The notes beneath the pieces are model-generated. The model saw nothing but the letters and a program-made list of their open reading frames with translations. It did no database searches and was not told where the DNA came from. A DNA stretch of 53,879 nucleotides, from contig JABBOH010000031.1 of the NCBI GenBank assembly GCA_019351895.1, positions 1 to 53,879 on the forward strand, written 5' to 3'. Every line of letters begins with the position of its first letter. Position 1 is the stretch's first letter. The stretch comes from Pseudomonadota bacterium. GTDB lineage: Bacteria > Pseudomonadota > Alphaproteobacteria > Acetobacterales > Acetobacteraceae. Position numbers and translations under genes: made by a program. Below are positions 1-8,416 of this stretch, in pieces.

Positions 1-61
1 TTAAGGCCGCTGCATGGAGCCCGGGTTGCTGCGGCGGCCGCCATCCTGCCGCCGAAATCGC

Positions 62-187
62 TCAGAAAAGTTTCAGTTCCGGCGGCAGCTTGCCCAGGCG
101 CACTTCCGGCAGACCTCCGGCGAAGGCTCGTCCGCGTCGATCGCGGGCAGGCAGGGGTAGATACCAACGTACTAGGACACCCCCGAC
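62..187 (-). pseudogene. Possible 3' remnant of a lost gene
   Basis: An open minus-strand frame without a usable start ends in a TGA at 62-64. Its last residues (…GGLPEVRLGKLPPELKLF) look like an ordinary protein C-terminus with alternating charged and aliphatic residues. The frame is closed upstream by a TAA at 188-190, and no ATG or GTG lies near its beginning. It could be a decayed gene end or a chance reading in GC-rich DNA. No family is recognised. Confidence 0.2.
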
Positions 188-204
188 TTAGAGGGGTCTG
201 TGTC
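176..204. repeat. Imperfect hairpin upstream of the first small gene
   Basis: GACAC-CCCC (176-184) can pair with GGGG-tct-GTGTC (193-204) around an 8-nt loop, leaving a 3-nt bulge on one side. It lies about 50 nt before the start of the small gene at 253. It may be a 5' leader structure or a weak terminator. There is no T-run on either side. Confidence 0.3.
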
Positions 205-252
205 GGGTCCCGTGCCGGAGTAGGTTCCCGCCAGGGAACGAGGAGAACTTAC

Positions 253-432
253 ATGACCGATGCGATGGCACAACGACTGTGGGACACCATCGAGTGGCGG
301 GGCGGGCGGATCACGGTGAATGACGCCATCTTCCATGACCTCGAATGTGGCATCATCAAAGGGTGGCTTGCCCCCGTGGGGATCGGCCGCTTCGAGGCCA
401 CGGAGGAACTACGGAAGGCATTGACGGCTTAA
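253..432 (+). CDS. Small hypothetical protein, 59 aa
   Basis: The ATG at 253 is preceded by a good Shine-Dalgarno (GAGGAG at about 239-245). The frame runs 59 codons to TAA, and 12 nt later there is a perfect hairpin terminator, so it looks like a self-contained single-gene unit. The product begins MTDAMAQRLWDTIEW and has a mixed alpha/beta composition with acidic and aromatic residues, no signal peptide and no membrane segment. The tail (FEATEELRKAL) is probably a helix. I do not recognise a family and assign no function. The coding call rests on the SD, the terminator and the protein-like composition. Confidence 0.65.
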   Translation: MTDAMAQRLWDTIEWRGGRITVNDAIFHDLECGIIKGWLAPVGIGRFEATEELRKALTA

Positions 433-444
433 GCATTGCCGAAG

Positions 445-474
445 CGAAGCCCCTCCGAGGGGCTTCGTCATTTT
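445..474 (+). terminator. Rho-independent-type terminator
   Basis: A perfect 10-bp stem (CGAAGCCCCT at 445-454, AGGGGCTTCG at 458-467) with a 3-nt loop is followed by tcatttt. It lies 12 nt after the stop of the 59-aa gene and is the clearest terminator in the window. Confidence 0.75.
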
Positions 475-967
475 CACCAGACCCTTGCACATCTGCGCTC
501 GCCGGTTCGCGCTGGCGAAGCACGCCGCTCATAATCTTGGGCGGCCTCGGAGGGGCGGGCGCCGATATCACTTAAGTAATCAGTATGCATGAGCCAAGAC
601 GTCACGCATGTGCATCGGCGGTGACGAGATGCTCTGTGCGGTCTGGCGATAATCGGCCACCGATATTGTTTGCCGGCTTGTAACAACATTCCAGATCGCA
701 TCCAGGCAACCGCCTGCGGAGCCTCCTGGCTTAGGCCTAGGACAATATTGGCTAATCCAACTCGAGGGTCTAAGCTCATCGGGCTCAGCCACCGGATCAA
801 ACCGCAGCCGATCACGCTCTAGTGAGGAGGTTTGCCGTCCCTTAGCCTCATTTGGGGCTAATCAGAAAGACGATGACACCCAATTATGCTCCCCAGGAGA
901 CGCAATCAGCTAAGCGTCTAGTCAATCATCTTTCTTTTTTTGCACATCGCATGCAAGGGTCGCCTCA
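475..967. other. Non-coding stretch before the first luxR-type gene
   Basis: No convincing gene on either strand; composition is lower in GC than the neighbouring genes. A small dyad, TTAGCC (842-847) and GGCTAA (856-861), sits about 110 nt before the luxR start and could be an operator. I could not assign a convincing -35/-10 pair. Confidence 0.4.
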
Positions 968-1681
968 ATGACTCCGTCTCGTTTACCTGCCGCCGCTTCC
1001 ACTTCACTTGATGCCGCAGATGACACGAATACCGTCTGCATCGCGTGGATCGACGTGTCTTTCCTGACACGCGAATGCATGACCCGAGCCGTTGCCAGCG
1101 CGCAAAGGCTTTTCATGATCGTGCCGTTCGAATCGGTGTACGACTGCATCAAGGACACTGAGCGGAAGATCGACCTCATCGTGTACCACGCCCACGAAAG
1201 CGACTCCGTCAACGTGGCCGACATCGCGGCATTGCGGGCGGCTTTCGCATCGACGCAATTGGTGATCCTGTCGGATGCCACCGCTCTGGACCCCTCGGTC
1301 GTGAAAGATGTGCTGATGCAGGGCGCATCCGGCTTCATCCTGACCAGCCAGACCGGGTTGCAGATGATGCTGTCTGCGCTGGCGCTGGTGGCGTCCGGCG
1401 GAACCTTTGTGCCGAAGGAGTTCCTGTTCTCTCAGAGCAATCCGGAGCAGGCAACGACCAAGGATCAGCCGCGCAAGGCGGGTCAGCTTACGCTCCGAGA
1501 AATCGATGTTCTGCGCTTGCTTAAGCAGGGTAAGCCGAACAAGCTCATCGCTTTCGAGCTTGATCTCAGCGAATCCACGGTCAAGGTTCACATCCGCAAC
1601 ACCATGAGGAAGATGGGCGCCACGAATCGTACCTATGCGGCGATGAATGCGGACAAATTTCTCGGCAACCGCGCCGCATAA
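968..1681 (+). CDS. LuxR/NarL-type regulator with degenerate receiver
   Basis: This 237-aa protein has an N-terminal receiver-like domain (about 20-150) and a C-terminal LuxR-type helix-turn-helix (about 174-232; LTLREIDVLRLLKQGKPNK and STVKVHIRNTMRKMGA are typical). It should bind DNA as a dimer. Where a receiver normally carries the phospho-acceptor Asp, after the hydrophobic strand DLIVY, it has His74 (VYHAH). Phosphorylation by a histidine kinase is therefore unlikely, and no kinase gene is nearby. It is clearly paralogous to the gene at 10789-11511, sharing AWI.VS.L.RECMT, VYHA and SGGTF.PKE. The two copies bracket the 9-kb catabolic island. Function is inferred from the domains; target genes are unknown. 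Confidence 0.88.
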   Translation: MTPSRLPAAASTSLDAADDTNTVCIAWIDVSFLTRECMTRAVASAQRLFMIVPFESVYDCIKDTERKIDLIVYHAHESDSVNVADIAALRAAFASTQLVILSDATALDPSVVKDVLMQGASGFILTSQTGLQMMLSALALVASGGTFVPKEFLFSQSNPEQATTKDQPRKAGQLTLREIDVLRLLKQGKPNKLIAFELDLSESTVKVHIRNTMRKMGATNRTYAAMNADKFLGNRAA

Positions 1682-1691
1682 AATCGAAGCT

Positions 1692-2636
1692 TCAAGCCTC
1701 CACGACGAAGACCTCGTCGTGTGTGGCGACATGCATGCGGCCCTCAGCTGTGATCCAACCGCGAAACATGCCGGCCGTATTGTAAGGGGTGACAACGCAG
1801 CCGGCGCCGTCAATGGCGACGAGGCCGGCGCCGATTCGGTATGGCGCCAAGTCCTCGAAAACGATCCGGGACGCGGCCGTTGCCACGTCCTCGCCGAGGT
1901 ACCGCATACGGCTTGCGATCTCATGCCCTACGACATGGCGGATGAAGAACTCACCCGCGCCCGTGCCTGAGGCGGCGCAGGCGCCATCGCGCGCATAGGT
2001 GCCCGCCCCGATGATGGGCGAGTCGCCGACGCGCCCAGCCGGCTTGTTGGTGAAGCCGCCGGTCGAGGTCGCCGCCGCCAGATGGCCGTCCGCGTCGAGT
2101 GCGACGGCGCCGACTGTGCCATGCTTCTCCGCCTCTGTCGCCGTAGCGCCCGCCGCGCGCCGCGCCTTCATCCGTGCGAGCGCCGCCCGCTGGCGATCGG
2201 TGATGAACCAGTCAGGATCGACCACCGGCAGGCCATGTGTTTCGGCGAAACGATCCGCTGCCGGCCCTGTCAGCATCACGCTCTCGCCTGCATCCATGAG
2301 GGCCCGCGCGAGGCGCACAGGATTGCGCGTGCGCCCGACGGCGCTCACTGCGCCGGCGGCGAGGGTGGCGCCATCCATGATCGCGGCATCAAGCATTGGC
2401 TCTCCGTCGATATTCAGCGCGGCGCCACGACCTGCGTTGAAGTGTGGCGAGTCCTCCATCACCATCACGGCCGCCTCGACCGCCGAGACGGCGCTGCCGC
2501 CACCCCTGAGCACGCCCCAGCCGGCGCGGAGTGCGCGGGCGAGATCGACACGGGCGGCTGCCCAGCCTGCTTCGTCCATCTCCTCGCGCGGCATGACGCC
2601 GCAGCCGCCGTGAATCCCGAGCGCGATCGCCGACAT
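1692..2636 (-). CDS. iaaA: Isoaspartyl peptidase / plant-type L-asparaginase
   Basis: A 314-aa N-terminal-nucleophile hydrolase of the Ntn asparaginase-2 family. Such proenzymes cleave themselves to expose a Thr that hydrolyses beta-aspartyl dipeptides or asparagine. The autocleavage site is visible as HGTVGAVALD with nucleophile Thr174, followed by STGGFTNKPAGRVGDSPIIG, the substrate-pocket signature. The N-terminus (ALGIHGGCGVM) and the NAGRGA/LDAAIMDG segments are also typical, and length matches the family. The start has a good SD (GGGAGAG). It lies tail-to-tail with the LuxR gene and divergent from the MFS transporter. It may release Asp from isoaspartyl or asparaginyl substrates, perhaps brought in by neighbouring transporters. 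Confidence 0.93.
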   Translation of the reverse strand: MSAIALGIHGGCGVMPREEMDEAGWAAARVDLARALRAGWGVLRGGGSAVSAVEAAVMVMEDSPHFNAGRGAALNIDGEPMLDAAIMDGATLAAGAVSAVGRTRNPVRLARALMDAGESVMLTGPAADRFAETHGLPVVDPDWFITDRQRAALARMKARRAAGATATEAEKHGTVGAVALDADGHLAAATSTGGFTNKPAGRVGDSPIIGAGTYARDGACAASGTGAGEFFIRHVVGHEIASRMRYLGEDVATAASRIVFEDLAPYRIGAGLVAIDGAGCVVTPYNTAGMFRGWITAEGRMHVATHDEVFVVEA

Positions 2637-2751
2637 GCTTCTCTCCCGCTATTTCAGCGGCAGCCTAGCAGGGCTGGCGGCGTGTTGCGAGGCGGGCCAC
2701 CTTGGGCGTGAACCGTCGGCTCGCGAGGCGGCCGCCTTGCGGCTCGCTCGA

Positions 2752-2780
2752 TTGACAGGTCGATGACGGTCCCATAGCGT
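2752..2780 (+). promoter_or_regulatory. Putative sigma70-like promoter of the MFS gene
   Basis: A perfect -35 TTGACA (2752-2757) is followed after 17 nt by TAGCGT (2775-2780), a weak -10. It lies about 100 nt before the transporter start, in the 243-nt divergent gap with iaaA. Only the -35 is strong. Confidence 0.35.
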
Positions 2781-2879
2781 TTCGGCGACAACGTTCCGTC
2801 CAAAGAAGACGACCGCAGATATCGCGCTAGACCTGCCACGGTTTCGCGGAGGATTGTCGCGCGGCGCAGGAGGAAGCTC

Positions 2880-4202
2880 ATGAAGCCCGCTGTTCCGCCG
2901 CGCGTCCTGCGCATCCAGCGCGTGGCGCTGACGCTCGTTGTCATCGCAGGGACCCTGAACTATGTTGATCGCGCGACACTGGCGGTGGGAAATCCGCTGA
3001 TTCGCCGCGACATGCATCTATCTCTTGGTGAGATGGGTCTGCTGCTCTCGGCTTTTCTTTGGGCCTATGCTTTCGCCCAGCTGCCGGGTGGCGCGCTCAT
3101 CGACCGCTATGGCCCGCGCAAGCTGCTCTCGGCCGCGCTCTTCCTGTGGTCGCTTGCGCAGGTCGCTGGCGGACTCGTCGGCAGTTTCAGCCAGTTCGTG
3201 GTTGCCCGCGTCGTGCTTGGGCTCGGTGAGGGGCCCATGTTCGCGTCCGATGCGCGCGTCGTGAAGGATTGGTGGAACGTACGGGCGCGCGGGCTGCCCA
3301 CGGGCATATTCAACTCTGCCTCGACCCTTGGCCCGATGATCGCGCCGCCGCTGCTGACCGCGCTTATGCTCGGTTTCAGCTGGCGCTGGATGTTCGTCAT
3401 CATGGGGGCACTCGGCCTTCTGCTCGCGGTGATTTGGGCCGCCGTCTATCGCGAGCCCTATCAGGAGCGGCTCACGGTAGAGGAGGAGCGCTACATCACC
3501 GACGGTCAGGAGACGCTGTCGGCCAAGCCGATTACCTTCGCGGAGTGGCGGCGCCTATTCACTTTCCGCGTTACCTGGGGGCTGATGCTGGGTTTCTTCG
3601 GCATCGTCTATCTGCTGTGGCTGTTCCAGGCATGGTTGCCAGGCTATCTGGAAATGCAGCGCCATATGAGCCTGCACCGAACCGGATGGGTTGCGGCTAT
3701 TCCTTATGCTTTCGGTGTCATCGGCAGCATCGGCACCGGCTTCATCGCCGACCGACTTATGGCGCGCGGCCTATCCCCCATCAACAGCCGCCGGTATCCT
3801 GTGATAATCGCCCTGATCGGCATGGCGGTCTTCACCTTTCTTGCCGCCGTTGTACCGAGCGCGGGAACGGCGGTCGCCTGCATCTGCGTCGTCATGCTCT
3901 GTGCGGGGGGATCGAGTGCAATGGGCTGGGCATTGGTCAGCGTGGTGGCGCCGGAGAATAATACAGGCTCGCTCGGCAGCATCATGAACTTCGGCGGGTA
4001 TTTAGGCGGCGCGCTCGCGCCGATGATCAGCGGCTTCATTGTGCAGGCGACGCACAGCTTCGTCCCGGCGCTGATCCTCGGGGCCGCAATCGGCCTCGCC
4101 TCCGCGCTTGTCTACTTCTTCGTCCTGCCGGACCGCCCGATCACGGAGGCGGACATGGCCGGCACCTCGCCCGGCTCCGGGATCCTGGGCACCGGCCGGT
4201 AG
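2880..4202 (+). CDS. MFS transporter, anion:cation symporter-like
   Basis: A 440-aa major facilitator with about 12 hydrophobic segments. TLNYVDRATLAVGNPLI in TM1 and the loop 2-3 motif GALIDRYGPRKLL are characteristic of the ACS subfamily (hexuronate, galactonate and phthalate-type carriers), which moves organic anions across the inner membrane with protons. ATG 2880 follows an SD (GGAGGAAGCTC). Its end is 3 nt from the convergent cupin gene. The substrate cannot be read from sequence; a sugar acid or other small organic acid fits the LacI/ABC/cupin context. Confidence 0.9.
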   Translation: MKPAVPPRVLRIQRVALTLVVIAGTLNYVDRATLAVGNPLIRRDMHLSLGEMGLLLSAFLWAYAFAQLPGGALIDRYGPRKLLSAALFLWSLAQVAGGLVGSFSQFVVARVVLGLGEGPMFASDARVVKDWWNVRARGLPTGIFNSASTLGPMIAPPLLTALMLGFSWRWMFVIMGALGLLLAVIWAAVYREPYQERLTVEEERYITDGQETLSAKPITFAEWRRLFTFRVTWGLMLGFFGIVYLLWLFQAWLPGYLEMQRHMSLHRTGWVAAIPYAFGVIGSIGTGFIADRLMARGLSPINSRRYPVIIALIGMAVFTFLAAVVPSAGTAVACICVVMLCAGGSSAMGWALVSVVAPENNTGSLGSIMNFGGYLGGALAPMISGFIVQATHSFVPALILGAAIGLASALVYFFVLPDRPITEADMAGTSPGSGILGTGR

Positions 4203-4205
4203 CCG

Positions 4206-4631
4206 TCAGTCAGCGTTGCGCGCCATGAAGGTCTCGGGGCTGCCGTCTTTCGGATCGATGAAGATGATGTCGCGGGGGTCGCGCCGCGGTGTGTCGACAG
4301 ACAGAAAAACGACGGGTTCTTCCGCGAGCGTAGGCAGCGCATGCACCGTGCCTCGCTGGAAGAACAGCAACTCGCCGGGGCCGAAGGCGGCTTCGGTCGA
4401 CGCGTCCTCCATCCAGAAAGTACCGCGACCCGAGAGGACGAACAGGTATTCGTCGCAACTCGCGTGGTAGTGCGGCGGCGTTGGCCGGTAGACGCGGAAG
4501 ACGCGCGCGCTCGCCGCTTCCCTGTCCGTCAGATAGTGGTCGACGAGCAGCGTTGTCGCGGTCTCCGGCAGTGCCGCCGCGATAGCCTTCACGTCGAAGC
4601 GCGCCGAAGCCTGCGGGTGCTTTTCTGTCAT
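4206..4631 (-). CDS. Cupin-domain protein
   Basis: A 141-aa single-domain cupin. Cupin motif 1 is seen as PPHYHASCDEYLFVLSGRG (His, His and Glu metal ligands), and motif 2 around FGPGELLFFQRGTVHAL supplies a further His. Such proteins are small beta-barrel metalloproteins acting as isomerases, dioxygenases or ligand sensors. It follows the lacI-type gene by 42 nt in the same direction, so the two are probably co-transcribed. No signal peptide. Specific reaction unknown; a role in handling the compound imported by the adjacent ABC system is inferred. Confidence 0.85.
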   Translation of the reverse strand: MTEKHPQASARFDVKAIAAALPETATTLLVDHYLTDREAASARVFRVYRPTPPHYHASCDEYLFVLSGRGTFWMEDASTEAAFGPGELLFFQRGTVHALPTLAEEPVVFLSVDTPRRDPRDIIFIDPKDGSPETFMARNAD

Positions 4632-4673
4632 GGTATCTCCTTTTACTGTAAGCTTCCTGAACGGATGGTGGCC

Positions 4674-5696
4674 TCATGCTACCAGTGTCGCCGAAAGCGG
4701 CTTGCAGCTGTCACCTAGAACCATCGCGGGCTGAAATACCACATGACGGGGCGGCATCGGGCCGCCACGGTCGATGCGGTCGATCAGGAGCCGAAGGGCC
4801 TCGTTCGTCATCTCGACAGTCGGGTGTTCCGTCCGCGTGAGGCGGGGACGAAGGCCACCCTCGCCCGGGATCGTATCGGTGGACGCGACCGAGATGTCCT
4901 CGGGACATCGCAGCCCGAGGTCGTCGAGCGCGCGCATCACGCCGAGCGCCATGACTCCATTGGCCACGTAAAGGGCGGTCGGGCGATCCGGGCGCGCGAT
5001 CATCTCCCTCGCCAGGGAATACGCGACCTCCTCCCGGAACTCACCCGAACGGATAAGTGACGCATCGGGCGACACACCGCGAGCCGCCATGGCTTGATGC
5101 ATGCCGTCGAGCCGTCCCCGCCCCGTCGAGAGATGGAGTGGTCCGGTGATGCTGCCGATTCGCCGATGCCCGAGGTCGAGAAGATAGTCGGTGACTTGCC
5201 GTGCGGCTGAGATGTTGTCGAGCGACACTGAATCGCACGCGCTGCCCGGCAGAACCCTGCCAAACAGGACAATGGGCATTGCACGTCCGCCGAAGTCACG
5301 CTGCTCGACCTTAAGGCGGCTGCCGACCGGCACCAGCACGACGCCATCACATGCCAGAGTTTGGATCCGGCTGAAAATTCGTCGCTCGTTCTCGGGCTTC
5401 TCGTCGCTGTTGAAGACGACAAGCGAGTAGCCCCAGGCTGCGACCGCGGCTTCTGCCGCCCATACGATCCGGCCAAAAAATGGATTGGCGAGATCGGACA
5501 CCACGAGGCCGATAAGCTGGCTGCGCCCACGCTTGAGATTTCGCGCGGCGGAGGAGGGGGCGTAGTGCAGCGCCTCGACAGCCTTCAAAACCCGCACCCG
5601 CAGTTCCGGGCTGACATAGGCGCTGTTGTTCACGACCGCCGACACGGTTGCGGTCGATACCCGCGCTGATCTCGCAACATCCCGAATGGTCGCCAA
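4674..5696 (-). CDS. LacI-family transcriptional repressor
   Basis: A 340-aa LacI/GalR protein. The N-terminal helix-turn-helix with hinge (TIRDVARSARVSTATVSAVV) is followed by a periplasmic-binding-protein-like effector domain (IGLVVSDLANPFFGRIV and SVASTDTIPGE are typical). The start is TTG; an in-frame stop two codons upstream excludes a longer form. It is transcribed away from the sugar-type ABC operon and ahead of the cupin gene. It most likely represses the divergent importer until the imported ligand binds. A promoter with an overlapping dyad lies in the 195-nt gap. Confidence 0.93.
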   Translation of the reverse strand: MATIRDVARSARVSTATVSAVVNNSAYVSPELRVRVLKAVEALHYAPSSAARNLKRGRSQLIGLVVSDLANPFFGRIVWAAEAAVAAWGYSLVVFNSDEKPENERRIFSRIQTLACDGVVLVPVGSRLKVEQRDFGGRAMPIVLFGRVLPGSACDSVSLDNISAARQVTDYLLDLGHRRIGSITGPLHLSTGRGRLDGMHQAMAARGVSPDASLIRSGEFREEVAYSLAREMIARPDRPTALYVANGVMALGVMRALDDLGLRCPEDISVASTDTIPGEGGLRPRLTRTEHPTVEMTNEALRLLIDRIDRGGPMPPRHVVFQPAMVLGDSCKPLSATLVA

Positions 5697-5728
5697 CGAT
5701 CACCCAGCTAAACGATGTGATATGCTCT

Positions 5729-5757
5729 TTCACAGCTATTAGGAGCCACTGTATACT
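5729..5757 (+). promoter_or_regulatory. Promoter of the sugar-type ABC operon
   Basis: TTCACA (5729-5734) and TATACT (5752-5757) are separated by exactly 17 nt, each differing from the sigma70 consensus at one position. This is the best promoter match I found. It points to the ABC operon, with an expected start near 5764 and a leader of about 130 nt. Confidence 0.55.
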
Positions 5758-5758
5758 C

Positions 5759-5783
5759 TGATCAACGGCTTTTATGCCGATCA
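5759..5783. promoter_or_regulatory. Putative LacI-family operator
   Basis: TGATC (5759-5763) and GATCA (5779-5783) form a dyad; within it CGGC and GCCG form a second, slightly offset dyad. The element begins one base after the promoter -10 hexamer, covering the expected transcription start, which is a usual place for a LacI-type operator. The match to a particular operator consensus is not exact. Confidence 0.35.
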
Positions 5784-5891
5784 AGATGAAAATCCTTGCG
5801 TGTTACCCTCCAATCGGAGAATGTCAGCAAAACGGTTAGGCGTTGTTCGCGGATTAACGCGGCTGATACGCAAGAGCCCGGGGGAGGATAG

Positions 5892-6836
5892 ATGCGCAAA
5901 TTGAAGATGGGGTTGCTCGGGGCGACCCTCCTGTTGGCCGCAACTGCGACTCAGGCGATGGCGAAGCCGCTGTTGGGCATCGTCTCGATTTCAGCGACTG
6001 AGGCGAACAACGCCCGCTACATCAAGGGCGCTGAAGCCGCTGGAAAAGAGGACGGCTGGGCCGTCTCCGTTGTCGACGCAGCAGGCAGTGCCGATCAGGC
6101 CAATTCGGCAATCCAGAACTTTGTCGAGCGTGGTGCGGGCGCCATCATCGACATGGTCTTCCCATACTCCTCTATCGGCGCCGGCCTGTTTGCCGCGCGG
6201 CAGGCGCATATTCCTGTCGTGACCTGGGGCGGTGGACTCGGTAGCTCCGTCGCCGCCACGAACGGATCGGGCGCACCGATCGCCAAGCCGGTCATCGACA
6301 AGATGGTGTCAGACTTGGGCGGGAAGGGCGATCTACTTGCCTTGACCTACCGAACCGGAGAGGTGTGCCGCGAACGTGAGGTCCTGCTCGATCAGGTTCT
6401 GGCAAAATATCGCGGCATTCACGTCACGAAGAACGAGGTGCGCATCCCGGGCTATTTTGAGGATGGTGCTCAATATGCGAACGCCTGGCTCGCGTCGCAT
6501 CCAGCGGGGAGGGGCAACTTGGCGATCTGGGGATGCTGGGACGATCCGGCCATCGGCGCTATTAGCGCGCTTCGCCAGCAAGGGCGGACCGATGTGAGAG
6601 TCTATGGTGTCAACGGCAACGCGCAGGCAATCGAGAACATCAAGGAAGGCTACATGACGGCGACGGCCTGGGAGGACAGTTACAAGGAGGGCTTCGCAAT
6701 GGTGAAGCTCCTCGGCAAGATCAAAGCGGCGGGTGCGAACTGGAAGCCGGAAGCGGTCGAGGTGCCCGCGGTGCTCATCACCCAGAGCAACGTGGCTGCT
6801 TTCATCAAGGCACATCCCGACGCCCTGGGAAAATGA
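5892..6836 (+). CDS. Sugar ABC transporter substrate-binding protein
   Basis: A 314-aa periplasmic binding protein of the RbsB-like type. A Sec signal peptide (MRKLKMGLLGATLLLAATA, cleavage probably after TQAMA) precedes a type-1 binding fold beginning KPLLGIVSISATEANNARYI, with the interlobe elements ADQANSAIQNFVERGAGAI and IWGCWDDPAIGAISALRQQG. It has a strong SD (GGGGGAGGATAG). Its stop overlaps the ATPase start by 4 nt. It delivers a ligand to the membrane complex encoded downstream. The family covers pentoses, hexoses, polyols and autoinducer-like compounds; the exact ligand is not evident. Confidence 0.93.
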   Translation: MRKLKMGLLGATLLLAATATQAMAKPLLGIVSISATEANNARYIKGAEAAGKEDGWAVSVVDAAGSADQANSAIQNFVERGAGAIIDMVFPYSSIGAGLFAARQAHIPVVTWGGGLGSSVAATNGSGAPIAKPVIDKMVSDLGGKGDLLALTYRTGEVCREREVLLDQVLAKYRGIHVTKNEVRIPGYFEDGAQYANAWLASHPAGRGNLAIWGCWDDPAIGAISALRQQGRTDVRVYGVNGNAQAIENIKEGYMTATAWEDSYKEGFAMVKLLGKIKAAGANWKPEAVEVPAVLITQSNVAAFIKAHPDALGK

Positions 6837-8416
6837 ACACTGACGTGCCTGTCGTGCCGGCGGGTGAGGCTGGGAGCAGGCAGGGCCGTCTGCCGCCGCT
6901 GCTCGAGGTCGCCGACATCACGAAGTCCTACGGCGGAGTGCAGGCGCTGAAAGGCGTTTCCTTGTCTATCGCGGCGGGAGAAATACACGGCCTCGTCGGC
7001 GCAAACGGCGCCGGCAAGTCAACGCTCATCCGTATCCTCGCGGGGCTGACGCAACCGGATAGCGGCCGCATCAGGATCAAGGGCGAGCCAGTCAGCATCC
7101 CCACGCCGCAGCGCGCTACCGACTTCGGCATGAGCTTCATCCATCAGGAGCTTGCCTTTGTTCCCAGCATGACGGTGCTGCAGAACATCATGCTTGGTCT
7201 GCCGAAGAAGACGCGCTTCGGCATGGTCGACTGGCGTTCGATCGCGCGGGATGTTGCGCCCGTGACGGCTCGGGTCGGCGTCACAGCGCCGCTGGACGCA
7301 AATGTCAAAGGCCTGTCGACCGCGGAGAATTGGCTCATCAACATCTGCCGTGCGCTGATGCGCAACGCGCGCCTGATCGTGATGGATGAGCCGACGGCAT
7401 CGCTCGCCGCCGGTGAAAGCGAGAAGCTGTTCGGCATCATCCAGGATTTGGCCCGAAGCGGGGTGTCGATCCTCTACGTGTCGCACCGGCTCGACGAGAT
7501 CCTGCGGATCTGCCATCGCGTCACCGCGTTCAGAGATGGGCGGTCGGTCGCCGCGCTGAGCGCAGATAGCTTGACACGGCACGACCTCGTCGACGCCATC
7601 GTGGGCCATGCCGTGCAGCCGGTGATGAAGTCCTCGGTGGCGGTGGGCCGCGGAGACATCGTGCTCTCCGTGGAAGGGCTTTCTCGATTTCCGCGCGTGA
7701 AGGGCGTGAGCTTCGATCTTCGTCGGGGCGAGGTGCTTGGCATCGGTGGACTGGTGGGAGCCGGACGCAGCGAACTCGCGCGCCTTCTGTTTGGCGCCGA
7801 CAGGACGGACGGCGGTCAGATGACGCTGGCGGGTCAGCCATTCGCACCCAAGGATCCCGCTGCCGCTGTCAAAGCCGGGCTTGGTCTGGTGCCGGAGGAA
7901 AGGCGCTCGGACGGCCTCGTGCTGACCAAGAGCGTTGCTTTCAACCTTCAGCTTTCGAACCTGAAAGCGATCCAAAGAAATCCGGTTCTCCCCTTCATCG
8001 ACTACCGACGGCGCGCAAGCCTTAGCCAGACGATGGTGCGGGATCTCGCGATCAAAACCGCGGATATCGATACCCCCGTTGGCCGTCTCAGCGGCGGAAA
8101 CCAGCAGAAGGTGGTCATCGGGCGGTGGCTTCTGCGTTTGCCGAAGGTTCTCATCCTCGATGAGCCGACGCGCGGCGTGGACATCGAGGCGAGGGGGGAG
8201 ATCCACCGTCTTATGCGCGTGCTGGCAGAAAGGGGCATGGCTGTCATTGTGATTTCATCGGAGCCTGACGAACTGCCTGATCTATGCGACAGGGTGCTGG
8301 TTATGGTGGAGGGGCGGCTGGTGCGGGAACTGGAAGGCCCGTCTTTGTCGCGTGCCGCCATCATAGAGGCGAGCTACGCCGAGAAGCTCTCGTCGGAGGA
8401 CCGCGCTCTTGTCTGA
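6833..8416 (+). CDS. Sugar ABC transporter ATP-binding protein (two NBDs)
   Basis: A 527-aa RbsA/XylG-type protein with two fused nucleotide-binding domains energising carbohydrate uptake. NBD1 has Walker A GANGAGKST (about 57-65), Walker B LIVMDEPTAS and the H-loop YVSHR, but its signature is altered (LSTAE instead of LSGGQ). NBD2 has the usual degenerate Walker A of the family (GLVGAGRSE, Lys to Arg), an intact signature LSGGNQQK and LILDEPTRGVD. It overlaps the binding protein by 4 nt and the permease by 8 nt, so the genes are translationally coupled. It pairs with a single permease gene, as in ribose-type systems. Confidence 0.95.
   Translation: MNTDVPVVPAGEAGSRQGRLPPLLEVADITKSYGGVQALKGVSLSIAAGEIHGLVGANGAGKSTLIRILAGLTQPDSGRIRIKGEPVSIPTPQRATDFGMSFIHQELAFVPSMTVLQNIMLGLPKKTRFGMVDWRSIARDVAPVTARVGVTAPLDANVKGLSTAENWLINICRALMRNARLIVMDEPTASLAAGESEKLFGIIQDLARSGVSILYVSHRLDEILRICHRVTAFRDGRSVAALSADSLTRHDLVDAIVGHAVQPVMKSSVAVGRGDIVLSVEGLSRFPRVKGVSFDLRRGEVLGIGGLVGAGRSELARLLFGADRTDGGQMTLAGQPFAPKDPAAAVKAGLGLVPEERRSDGLVLTKSVAFNLQLSNLKAIQRNPVLPFIDYRRRASLSQTMVRDLAIKTADIDTPVGRLSGGNQQKVVIGRWLLRLPKVLILDEPTRGVDIEARGEIHRLMRVLAERGMAVIVISSEPDELPDLCDRVLVMVEGRLVRELEGPSLSRAAIIEASYAEKLSSEDRALV

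Noticed and set aside
1004-1924. 306-codon minus-strand frame across luxR and the end of iaaA
   Set aside because: It spans two well-supported genes and has no family resemblance.
7019-8206. 395-codon minus-strand frame antisense to the ABC ATPase
   Set aside because: The plus-strand gene has all ABC motifs; the antisense product is low-complexity and basic.
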